Below, in pieces: positions 33,662 to 40,904 of a stretch of 64,000 nucleotides of DNA (positions are counted from its first letter, which is position 1; every line of letters starts with the position of its first letter). The position numbers and the translations under genes are program-made. Under the pieces are notes generated by a model, which was given only the letters and a program-made list of their open reading frames with translations, did no database searches and was not told the origin of the DNA. Origin of the DNA: Streptomyces soli (GTDB lineage: Bacteria > Actinomycetota > Actinomycetes > Streptomycetales > Streptomycetaceae); the NCBI RefSeq assembly GCF_003999195.1, contig NZ_RJVR01000309.1:25514-89513 (forward strand). The letters run 5' to 3'.

Positions 33662-33785
33662 CTCATCTTCCCCGCGACGCATTTCGCCGCGAGACGGAAT
33701 TGGCACCTTCCCCACCTGGACCTCGCGGTCGGCGGGAGGGTTGCCGGGGCTTCAACGGGCCGTTCCCTCTGCCCCTCTGGATGAG
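33662..33785 (-). promoter_or_regulatory. SAM-I (S-box) riboswitch upstream of thrC
   Basis: On the minus strand the leader carries the S-box core: P1 strand CTCATC (33785-33780), AGAGGGGCAGAGGGA, GGCCCGTTGAAGCCCCGGCA with CC following, GGTGCCAATTCC (33707-33696), a GC-rich P4 hairpin, and closing P1 strand GATGAG (33667-33662). These are the conserved SAM-binding elements of SAM-I riboswitches. There is no separate terminator. The closing P1 strand runs directly into the GAGGAAAGG stretch before the thrC start, so ligand binding could hide the ribosome-binding site. Confidence 0.88.
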
Positions 33786-33857
33786 CGGTATGGCGGTGGC
33801 ATATCGTCACCGCATTTGTCGTTCGTCCGTCACCGACAAACGTAACAAGGCGTGATC

Positions 33858-33881
33858 ATCGAGGACATACGATGGTCATGT
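33858..33881. repeat. Short direct repeat, copy 1 (other copy at 40549-40573)
   Basis: ATCGAGGACA, a short spacer, then GATGGTCA occurs here and again at 40549-40573 with a spacer three to four bases longer. Both copies lie in AT-richer intergenic DNA. Meaning unknown. Confidence 0.4.
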
Positions 33882-33992
33882 CTCGTGTTCAAGACTGTAA
33901 CCGACGACCCCGAACCTGGTCATAGGTAGTCCGTCCACCGAGACAGACCGCCCTGCCGGAGGGGGGACACTTCCGACAGATCGGAGCCGCAC

Positions 33993-34958
33993 GTGCTCGA
34001 CGAGGTAGCCCGCTGGCTGCAGCGCCGGTCATGGTCAGCCGACCGCCGCCCGCTTTCGACTCTGCTCACCGCCAAGCGTTCGGCGGGACCGAACGGCACG
34101 GTGAGCGTCGTCCTGCCCGCGCTCAACGAAGAAGCCACGGTCGGAAGCATCGTGGAGACGATTCGCCGCGAGCTGATGAGCGATGCCGTGCCCCTGGTCG
34201 ACGAGCTGGTGGTCATGGACTCCGGCTCCACGGACCGCACCGCCGCGATCGCAGAGGCCGCAGGCGCGACGGTCGTCCACCGTGACGACGTCCTCCCCCG
34301 GCTACCGGCCCTGCCCGGCAAGGGTGAGGTGCTCTGGCGTTCCCTGCTCGCGACGAGCGGCGAGATCGTCGCCTTCGTCGACGCCGACCTCCGCGACTTC
34401 GACTCCCGCTTCGTGTCCGGCATCATCGGCCCGCTCCTCACCGACCCCGGCGTCCAGCTGGTCAAGGCCATGTACGACCGCCCCCTCGAAACCGGCGGCA
34501 CGGTCGTTCCGGCGGGCGGCGGCCGCGTGACGGAGCTCGTCGCCAGGCCCCTGCTCAACTTGCACTGGCCCCAGCTCGCCGGCTTCGTCCAGCCCCTCGG
34601 CGGCGAATACGCCGCCCGGCGCTCCCTGCTCGAACAGCTCCCCTTCCCCGTCGGCTACGGCGTCGAGATCGGCATGCTCATCGACTCCCTCAACACCGTC
34701 GGCCTCGATGCTTTGGCCCAAGTCGACGTCGGCGTCCGCCACCACCGCCACCAAGACGGCCAAGCCCTCGGCCGCATGGCCGCCACGATTTACCGCACCG
34801 CCCAGCTTCGGCTTGCGCGGGGCCACCTCGTCCGTCCCGTCCTCACCCAGTTCGACCGCACGGACGACGGCTTCACGCCACGTATGCACGACGTCGCCAC
34901 GGAAGAGCGCCCCCCCATGCTCACGGTCCCCGAATACGCCAAACGCCGCGCCGCCTAA
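33993..34958 (+). CDS. gpgS: Glucosyl-3-phosphoglycerate synthase
   Basis: GT-A-fold glycosyltransferase (family GT81) of 321 residues that joins NDP-glucose and 3-phosphoglycerate, the first step to glucosylglycerate, a compatible solute and polysaccharide precursor. Seen: VVLPALNEEATVGSIVETI near residue 37, the DxD-type motif FVDADLRDFDSRFV near 130, PGKGEVLWRSL near 108 and ALAQVDVGVRHHRHQ near 245. GTG at 33993 is the natural start. It lies divergently from thrC and 161 bp before otsA, giving a small compatible-solute neighbourhood. Confidence 0.9.
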   Translation: MLDEVARWLQRRSWSADRRPLSTLLTAKRSAGPNGTVSVVLPALNEEATVGSIVETIRRELMSDAVPLVDELVVMDSGSTDRTAAIAEAAGATVVHRDDVLPRLPALPGKGEVLWRSLLATSGEIVAFVDADLRDFDSRFVSGIIGPLLTDPGVQLVKAMYDRPLETGGTVVPAGGGRVTELVARPLLNLHWPQLAGFVQPLGGEYAARRSLLEQLPFPVGYGVEIGMLIDSLNTVGLDALAQVDVGVRHHRHQDGQALGRMAATIYRTAQLRLARGHLVRPVLTQFDRTDDGFTPRMHDVATEERPPMLTVPEYAKRRAA

Positions 34959-35024
34959 GGCTCCGCCCCGCCCCCTCCCGGGTCGGTGCCGCCACCCGGG
35001 AGCTTCGCCCCCTCGCCCCCGAGC

Positions 35025-35047
35025 CAACCGGGTTGGGGGTAGGCCGC
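35025..35047. repeat. Dispersed repeat before otsA
   Basis: Twenty-three bases identical to 28046-28068, lying in the 161-bp gap between gpgS and otsA. The rest of the gap is GC-rich hairpin sequence. Confidence 0.75.
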
Positions 35048-35119
35048 GGGGCGCGGGGCGGAGCCCCGGACGGCCTGCGCCAACGTTTGGCGCCGCGCCT
35101 GCGCGGCTAGGCTGGCGAC

Positions 35120-36577
35120 ATGGTCGCCTCACACGCCGCACGAGTGCTGGTCGCTTCGAACCGGGGACCGGTGACGTACGCCCTCCACAAAGAGGACGGC
35201 TCGCTGACCGCGAAGCGCGGCGGAGGAGGCCTGGTCTCAGGCCTGAGCGCCATCGGCCCGGACGCGGACGCCGTCTGGGTCTGCGCAGCCCTGAGCGAGG
35301 GCGACCGAGCAGCCGTAGAGCGCGCCGCAGGCGAAAGGCTGGACCCCGCAGACAGCGGCGGCCAGCACGTACGGATGCTCGACATCCCGGAGGAGATCTT
35401 CACCGGCGCCTACAACGGCATCGCGAACTCCGTCCTCTGGTTCATCCACCACCTGCTCTTCCAGACCCCGCTCGAGCCCATCTTCGACGAGGACTTCCGC
35501 AGCGACTGGGCCGCCTACGAGGCCTACAACGCCGCCTTCGCCGACGCGCTGGCCGAGGAGGCCGCAGAGGGCGCCGCCGTCCTCATCCAGGACTACCACC
35601 TCACCCTGGTCCCGAAGCTGCTGCGCGCGCGGCGGCCGGACCTCAGGATCGGCCACTTCTCGCACACGCCCTGGGCGCCGCCGGACTACTTCCGGATCCT
35701 GCCCGACGACGTCGCCGCCGACGTCCTCACCGGCATCCTCGGCTCCGACCGTGCCGCCTTCCTGACCCGGCGCTGGGCCGACGCCTTCGCCGACTCCTGC
35801 GCCGCCGTGCTCGGCGCCTCCGTCATCCGCGACGCGGGAGCCCTCACGGTCACGTACAAGGGCCGTACGACCCGCATCGGGGTCCACGGCCTCGGCGCCG
35901 ACGCCGACTTCCTGCGGGAGCGGTCCCGGCAGCCCGATGTCGAGGAGCGGCTGGCCGACCTCCGCGACGCGGTCGGCGGGCCGGACGTGAAGGTGATCGT
36001 CCGCGTGGACCGGACCGAGCTGTCCAAGAACATCGTGCGGGGGCTGCTTGCGTACGGGCAGCTGCTGCGGGACCACTCGCAGTGGCACGGCCGCGTCGTC
36101 CACGTCGCCTTCGCCTACCCCTCGCGGCAGGACCTGTCCGTGTACGTCGAGTACACCGACGAGGTGCAACAGGTCGCCGAGGAGATCAACGAGGAGTTCG
36201 GCACCCCCGGCTGGAAACCGGTCCTCCTGCACGTCAGGGACGACTTCGCCCGCTCCCTCGCCGCTTACCGCCTGGCCGACGTCGCCCTGGTCAACCCCAT
36301 CCGCGACGGCATGAACCTGGTCGCCAAGGAGGTCCCGGTCGTCTCCGACGAGGGCGTCGCGCTCGTCCTCTCGCGGGAGGCGGGCGCGTACGAGGAGCTG
36401 GGCAACGACTCCTTCGTCGTGAACCCGTACGACCTCCGCGCCACCGCCCGCGCCCTGCACGAGGCGCTGACCCTGCCGTTGCACGAGCGGGCGGAGCGCA
36501 GCAAGCGGCTGGCGGCGGCAGCGACCGCACTGCCGCCGCAGCAGTGGTTCCTGGACCAACTGGCCGCGCTGGGCTGA
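35120..36577 (+). CDS. otsA: Trehalose-6-phosphate synthase
   Basis: GT20 retaining glycosyltransferase of 485 residues that makes trehalose-6-phosphate from UDP- or GDP-glucose and glucose-6-phosphate. Seen: VASNRGPVTY with RGGGGLVSGL near the N-terminus (glucose-phosphate site), SVLWFIHHLLF near 108, IQDYHLTLVPKLLR near 155, IGHFSHTPWAPPDYFR near 177, VRVDRTELSKNIVRGL near 294 and a GMNLVAKEV motif near 395. Length is that of bacterial OtsA. The matching phosphatase otsB lies about 7 kb downstream rather than adjacent. Confidence 0.95.
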   Translation: MVASHAARVLVASNRGPVTYALHKEDGSLTAKRGGGGLVSGLSAIGPDADAVWVCAALSEGDRAAVERAAGERLDPADSGGQHVRMLDIPEEIFTGAYNGIANSVLWFIHHLLFQTPLEPIFDEDFRSDWAAYEAYNAAFADALAEEAAEGAAVLIQDYHLTLVPKLLRARRPDLRIGHFSHTPWAPPDYFRILPDDVAADVLTGILGSDRAAFLTRRWADAFADSCAAVLGASVIRDAGALTVTYKGRTTRIGVHGLGADADFLRERSRQPDVEERLADLRDAVGGPDVKVIVRVDRTELSKNIVRGLLAYGQLLRDHSQWHGRVVHVAFAYPSRQDLSVYVEYTDEVQQVAEEINEEFGTPGWKPVLLHVRDDFARSLAAYRLADVALVNPIRDGMNLVAKEVPVVSDEGVALVLSREAGAYEELGNDSFVVNPYDLRATARALHEALTLPLHERAERSKRLAAAATALPPQQWFLDQLAALG

Positions 36578-36579
36578 CC

Positions 36580-36987
36580 TCACGGCGTGGCGACGTGCCG
36601 TCGGCTCACGCCGAGCCGGAGCCGGGCCGACAGCGTGGTCGCGGCGACGTACGCCTCGACCGCGTCCCGGTCCGCGCCCCGGGCCAGCGGCTCCAGACCG
36701 ACCAGGATCGCCGCCGGGCCGCCCGCGTCCACGAACGCCGACCACCGCTCCCCCACGGCCAGCTCCATGGCGTGCGACGCGCCATCGAGCCGGACCCCGA
36801 TCCGGCCCGGGTGCAGGACGGTGATCCGCCCGCCGATGTCCGACAGCCGCGCCCCCGGATCCGCCAGCCCCAGCGCCGCCGCCACCGCCTCGCCGTCCGT
36901 CGGCACGAGCAGCAGGAACGCCACCGGCCCGAACCCCGTGTCGTCCAGCCACGACCACGCGGCCGTGTCCACGATCAGCCGGCTCAC
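36580..36987 (-). CDS. Hypothetical protein coupled to RsbW-like relic
   Basis: Protein of 135 residues from GTG 36987. It begins VSRLIVDTAAWSWLDDTGFGP and ends TLSARLRLGVSRRHVATP. Mostly Ala/Gly/Leu-rich with alternating strands; no known motif seen. Related proteins commonly sit downstream of RsbW-like ATPases in Streptomyces (from memory), so it may belong to that regulatory set. It overlaps the stop of the ATPase relic by four bases and converges on otsA with a 2-bp gap. Confidence 0.7.
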   Translation of the reverse strand: MSRLIVDTAAWSWLDDTGFGPVAFLLLVPTDGEAVAAALGLADPGARLSDIGGRITVLHPGRIGVRLDGASHAMELAVGERWSAFVDAGGPAAILVGLEPLARGADRDAVEAYVAATTLSARLRLGVSRRHVATP

Positions 36988-37278
36988 CGCAGCACCGCCC
37001 ACACCTGCTTGCCGGTGGGCGTGAGGTCGGTGCCCCAGCGCTCTGCGGTCGCGGCCAGCAGGAGGAGCCCCCGGCCCGTCTCGGTCCACGGCTGCGGGGC
37101 GCTGGGCGTCGGGAGCGCGCCGCACTGGTCACTGACGGCGAGCCGTACACCCTCCCCGGCCCCGGGAAGGCGGTCGAGGGTCAACTCGCATTCCGGGGAG
37201 CCCGCGTGGCGGTGCACGTTCGCCAGCATCTCGGTCGCGCAGAGCGTCGCCGCGTCGGACAGGTCCTCGCCCCCGCCC
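36984..37278 (-). pseudogene. Truncated RsbW-like anti-sigma/HATPase gene
   Basis: The C-terminal ~97 residues of a Streptomyces HATPase_c (anti-sigma factor-like) protein are intact: DLSDAATLCATEMLANVHRHAG (N-box), LAVSDQCGALP (G1-like) and GRGLLLLAATAERWG (G2-like), ending KQVWAVLR. The N-terminus is missing; upstream of position 37278 the frame becomes the antisense of a DUF5753 gene fragment. This gene most likely lost its start in a deletion that also removed the divergent regulator's N-terminus. Confidence 0.7.
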
Positions 37279-37568
37279 AACTTCATCGAGAAGGCGGTGG
37301 CCGTACTCGGGACCGGCGAGGTGCTGAGCAGGGCGGCCCGGGATTTGGAGCGCGGCGACTTCCCGTCGTGGTTCAAGGAGTACGCGGAGCTGGAGGCGAA
37401 GGCAGTCAGCCTGTACACGTACAGCACGCTCGTCCTCCACGGGCTATTGCAGACCGAGGAGTACGCACGTGCCATGTTCGGCCTCCGCTGCCCAGTGCTG
37501 GACGCGGAGGAGACCGAGCGCCGCGTACAAGCCCGAATCGCGAGGCAATCACTGCTGACTCGGAGCCC
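37279..37568 (+). pseudogene. Truncated XRE-type regulator, DUF5753 part only
   Basis: Plus-strand frame reading NFIEKAVAVLGTGEVLSRAA, DFPSWFKEYAELEAKAVSLY, VLHGLLQTEEYARAMFGLR and RVQARIARQSLLTR, which is the start of the DUF5753 domain of Scr1/WhiJ-type regulators. The N-terminal helix-turn-helix is missing and homology stops near 37568, where the frame becomes Pro/Arg-rich. So both ends are lost. In intact loci this gene is divergent from an RsbW-like ATPase; here the two remnants touch at 37278/37279. Confidence 0.72.
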
Positions 37569-37735
37569 GGCCGCACAGCTCGCCGGGCCTGCCCGGCCCC
37601 GCCCTGGCCCGCGCAGGCATCGTCCGCCGCCGCCTCCCGCGCATCCCGCTGGGGCTGGCGGTGTAGCGGGGCCGTCTCAGCGAGGTATTTTCAGGAAAGG
37701 CTGCCCCGACCGTGCTCAAGCTTCTGGAGGCGCAG

Positions 37736-38089
37736 ATGGGCGCACAGCCCGCACATCACGACGGCCCGAGCATTCCCCGGCCGGACCGCGCTCCCGACGC
37801 GCTGAGGGAAGCCATCGCCCGCGTCGCGCCCCACCGCCTGTCGGAGATGGAGAAGGAGAAGAACGAGACGCTGGCACTGGCGGTCCAGGAAAACTCCATC
37901 GGTCCCATTCACATGTTTCTTCTGCGGTGGGCTGTCGCCGTGGAGATCGAGCGTTTCCCGGAGACGTCCAAGCGCCTGCACAGGGCTGAACAAGTGGCAG
38001 CGGAATCCGCCGATGCAGATCTGGCCCGTAGGGCCGTTCGGGAGGCGGCAGAGATCATCCGCGCGGCATACCGGGAACTCGGCGCGTGA
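37736..38089 (+). CDS. DUF6247-family protein
   Basis: Protein of 117 residues. The core DRAPDALREAIARVAPHRLSEM and LALAVQENSIGPIHMFLLRWAVAVEIERFP matches the DUF6247 family of small helical actinobacterial proteins. ATG at 37736 is preferred over GTG 37712 because CTGGAGG precedes it. The next gene starts inside its stop codon (GTGA), a tight coupling typical of two-gene modules such as antitoxin-toxin pairs. That role is an inference; no toxin motif is present. Confidence 0.75.
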   Translation: MGAQPAHHDGPSIPRPDRAPDALREAIARVAPHRLSEMEKEKNETLALAVQENSIGPIHMFLLRWAVAVEIERFPETSKRLHRAEQVAAESADADLARRAVREAAEIIRAAYRELGA

Positions 38090-38313
38090 CCTTGGCCTGG
38101 GAGTACGAACCGGACGCGACGCACGTCGTCGGCGAGGCCGACCCAGGATTTGCCGCGGAGGTCGAGAAGAAGGCCGACGAGTTGGTCCGCGCAGCCTCAG
38201 CGCTGTATCTCGACGGCAGCTCATACCAGGGGATCGGTCCCGGCGTCGCCACGGCTTACGTCCCGGGAGGCATGTTGGAATACCTCACTGCGGTCCGACA
38301 GGAACACCTTTAG
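38086..38313 (+). CDS. Partner of DUF6247 gene, apparently nonsense-truncated
   Basis: Protein of 75 residues beginning VTLAWEYEPDATHVVGEADP with a central helix (AAEVEKKADELVRAASALYLDG) and a GGMLEYLTAVRQEHL end. It is translationally coupled to the DUF6247 gene. The TAG at 38311-38313 is followed in the same frame by codons for VLQVTQY and a TGA at 38335-38337, which looks like the natural end of the protein, so the TAG may be a recent nonsense change. Function unknown; a toxin-like role is speculative. Confidence 0.6.
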   Translation: MTLAWEYEPDATHVVGEADPGFAAEVEKKADELVRAASALYLDGSSYQGIGPGVATAYVPGGMLEYLTAVRQEHL

Positions 38314-38366
38314 GTGCTCCAGGTCACGCAGTACTGAGCGCCTCCGTCGGGACCTGTCGGTCTCCG

Positions 38367-39344
38367 TCACGTACGTCGTGAAGTGAGCCACCCGAACGCC
38401 CCAAGCCCCACCGGGTCCGTCAGCTCGGCGGCGTCCGAGGCGCCCGCCAGGGCGCGGACGTACGCGGTGGGGTCGGTGGAGGCCAAGGTGAGCGGGGGGC
38501 GGCGGCCGGTGAGGCCAAGGGCGTGGAGGGCTTCGCGCTGGGTGGTGAGGGTGCCGCCGTCCGCCGCTGCGGCGCACGCGTCGAGGGCGACGTGGGCGGT
38601 GATGTCGCAGGAGCCGTCCGGGACGGGCTGGACTTCGCGGCCGTCGCGGAAGCCGGTGAGAGTGCCGTAGGGCGGGCGGGTTTCGCGTACGTGGGCGTAG
38701 TCGACGGCGACAGCGAGCCCGGCTGTGAGGCAACTCACGGCGGCGGCCCACGCGGTGTCGCGGGGGCGGCCGATCTCGGCCCGGGTGCCGGCCGGGGAGC
38801 CGGCCAGGGGCCACCAGCGGGCGAGCCATTCCGCGTCGTCGCCGTCGACCGGATCGCCAAGGCGTTCGGCGCCGTCACGGGGGCGTACGAGGACCTGGCG
38901 GGGGATGCCGTCTGGGTCGGCCTCGGCGAGGTCGAGCGGGACGTTGTCGAGCCATTCGTTGGCGAAGAGCAGCCCGCGTACGCCCTGCGGAGGCGCATCG
39001 GTCCAGGTGACGCGGGGGTCGAGACCGGCGGGGCGATCCGCCTTCTCGACGGCGTACGGGCGCAGCCGCGCCGCCAGTTCCTCCGGCACAGCCGCGAGCA
39101 CGGCGGCGGTCAGCTCACCGCGTCCGGCGCCGACATCGACGAGGGCCAGCTCCGCCGGGTGCCCCAGATCGGCGTCAGTCCGGGCGAGAAGGGCGGCCAC
39201 GGCCCGCGCGAAAAGGGGTGAGGCGTGTACGGAGGTCCGGAAATGCCCGGCCGGGCCCTCGGGCCGTCGGTAGAAGCCTTCCGGGCCGTAAAGGGCCTGC
39301 TCTGTGGCGTGCCGCCAGCCGGTCCACGGGTCGATGTCGGTCAC
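38367..39344 (-). CDS. MidA/NDUFAF7-like SAM-dependent methyltransferase
   Basis: Methyltransferase of 325 residues of the MidA (DUF185) type. Seen: FYRRPEGPAGHFRTSVHASPLFARA at residues about 24-48, motif I ALVDVGAGRGELTAAVL near 68, GLLFANEWLDNVPLD near 125 and VAVDYAHVRETRPPYGTL near 215, all features of the family whose human member methylates an arginine of the complex I NDUFS2 (NuoD) subunit. A nuoD-like gene lies 5 kb downstream. GTG at 39342-39344 is the likely start. Confidence 0.85.
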   Translation of the reverse strand: MTDIDPWTGWRHATEQALYGPEGFYRRPEGPAGHFRTSVHASPLFARAVAALLARTDADLGHPAELALVDVGAGRGELTAAVLAAVPEELAARLRPYAVEKADRPAGLDPRVTWTDAPPQGVRGLLFANEWLDNVPLDLAEADPDGIPRQVLVRPRDGAERLGDPVDGDDAEWLARWWPLAGSPAGTRAEIGRPRDTAWAAAVSCLTAGLAVAVDYAHVRETRPPYGTLTGFRDGREVQPVPDGSCDITAHVALDACAAAADGGTLTTQREALHALGLTGRRPPLTLASTDPTAYVRALAGASDAAELTDPVGLGAFGWLTSRRT

Positions 39345-39523
39345 GGCACCACCGTAGGGGCAAGGATTCCGGGTAGGCTGCTGGGGGCCGCAGTGGATTA
39401 ATCGATCATGAACATTGACCATCGGAGCGGCCGCTTCCCTATACGGGGAGTCCAAGCACTGATAGGTGCTGTACAGGCGCGCACGCGTCGCGAACGCCAT
39501 ATGCAGTGGAAGGTGAACAGCCG

Positions 39524-40471
39524 ATGACGGCCGGCAACAACGGCACGCCCGAGCCCGGGACCGACGACCCCTTCGCGTACCTGTACCGCCAGGAGGGCGC
39601 CGAAGCGGGTCAGACGGCAGCCGCCCCCACAGGGCAGCCGGGCGTGCCGCGCACCTCGTACAACCAGGTCCGCGCGGTCGGCGAACGCCGCCCCTCGCCC
39701 CAGCAGCCGCCCGCGTACGGCTACCCGCCCCAGCAGCCGCCGCAGTACGGCACCCAGCCCCTCCCCGAGCAGCCCAGCCGCAGTGGCGGCCACGGCGGCC
39801 ACGGCAGCGGCCACAGCGGCGGCACCGGGCGCGGCCCCAACAACAAGGGCCTCCTCATAGGCGCCGTCGCCGTTGTCGCCGCCGTCGCCATCGGCATCGG
39901 CGTCGCCATGGCCAACGGCTCCGACACTCCCACCGGCACCGGCGCCGGCTCCTCCCCCACCGCCGGTGCGGGCACCACCAGCGGCAGCAACGGCTCTTCC
40001 ACGCCGTCCGAATCGCCGTCGGCCAGCACCTCGACCGGTCTCGGCACCGTGGACGCGGCCGCCCAAAGCCTCACGGGCGGCGCCCAGAAGAACACCGAGC
40101 ACTCCGGCGCCAGGGCCGCAGGTGGCGTGTACGTCGACCACATGACCTCCGTCGGTGCCACGGTGACCTGGACCGTGGACATGTCCAAGGCCGGCTCGTA
40201 CACGCTGTACGTGCGCTACGCCAACGCCCAGAAGGACCCGGCGAGTGCCACGACCGTCGTCAACGGGACTCCTCTGAGCTACAAGCAGAGCCTCAAGAAC
40301 TACGGCAAGGAAGGCAACTGGGACGCCTGGTACGAGTCCTACCAAACGGTGAACTTGAAGCAGGGCTCCAACACCATCGCCATGACCTGCGGCAACGGCG
40401 ACGCCTGCCACTTCAACCTCGACCAACTGGCCTTGACGGACGGCTCCAAGCCCGCCGGCTGGTCCTCCTGA
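39524..40471 (+). CDS. Membrane-anchored CBM35-like carbohydrate-binding protein
   Basis: Protein of 315 residues. The N-terminal ~105 residues are Pro/Gln/Gly-rich (PPQQPPQYG, GGHGGHGSGHSGG) and cytoplasmic; a single helix follows (about 110-130), then a Ser/Thr/Gly linker and a C-terminal beta-sandwich of about 140 residues with SYTLYVRYANAQ and NLKQGSNTIAMTC, characteristic of CBM35/CBM6 modules. It should display a sugar-binding domain outside the cell. Two cysteines (near CGNGDAC) may bridge. ATG 39524 follows GGAAGGTG at good spacing, so the upstream GTG is not used. Confidence 0.8.
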   Translation: MTAGNNGTPEPGTDDPFAYLYRQEGAEAGQTAAAPTGQPGVPRTSYNQVRAVGERRPSPQQPPAYGYPPQQPPQYGTQPLPEQPSRSGGHGGHGSGHSGGTGRGPNNKGLLIGAVAVVAAVAIGIGVAMANGSDTPTGTGAGSSPTAGAGTTSGSNGSSTPSESPSASTSTGLGTVDAAAQSLTGGAQKNTEHSGARAAGGVYVDHMTSVGATVTWTVDMSKAGSYTLYVRYANAQKDPASATTVVNGTPLSYKQSLKNYGKEGNWDAWYESYQTVNLKQGSNTIAMTCGNGDACHFNLDQLALTDGSKPAGWSS

Positions 40472-40482
40472 CGGAACAACGG

Positions 40483-40522
40483 AAGAAGGCCGGTGTCCCT
40501 CTCGGGGGGGACCGGCCTTCTT
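40483..40522 (+). terminator. Terminator after the CBM35 gene
   Basis: AAGAAGGCCGGT and ACCGGCCTTCTT form a perfect 12-bp stem with inner CCC/GGG pairing, 11 bases past the stop codon. Confidence 0.88.
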
Positions 40523-40904
40523 GGCTTCGTCAGGCGACCGCAAGGACAATCGAGGACAAACAACCGATGGTCACGTTTAAACCTCGATGCTGCCATTCAA
40601 CGTAACGTATCTGCGTTCCGTGGTCGCGGCCGCGCCACCAATCGGGGTTCTGAAACAACTGACCGGCAGGGCAGGAAGGCATGGCCAGGACGCAGAGCCG
40701 CTTTCCAGCGTCCAAGAGGACGAGGATCGGCCAACTGCCGCACATGACGCGCGCCATTCAACGGAACGGTCCTTAGGCGATCCAACTTTCGATCGCTCGG
40801 TGTGCTAGAAGACTACGTCTGATACGAACGGCAAAATATGCCCCTTTTATTAACTCATTCCGATAATCTTCGGAAGTGGTCCAAGTTTCTCTTGCCCGTA
40901 CAAG
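40523..40904. other. AT-rich intergenic region with short repeats
   Basis: About 380 bp with lower GC than the flanking genes and no convincing open frame. GCCATTCAACG occurs at 40592-40602 and 40753-40763 (a ten-base match also at 31996-32005). The ATCGAGGACA-GATGGTCA unit of 33858 recurs at 40549-40573. It may be a remnant of transferred DNA or a promoter-rich spacer; nothing is identifiable. Confidence 0.5.
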
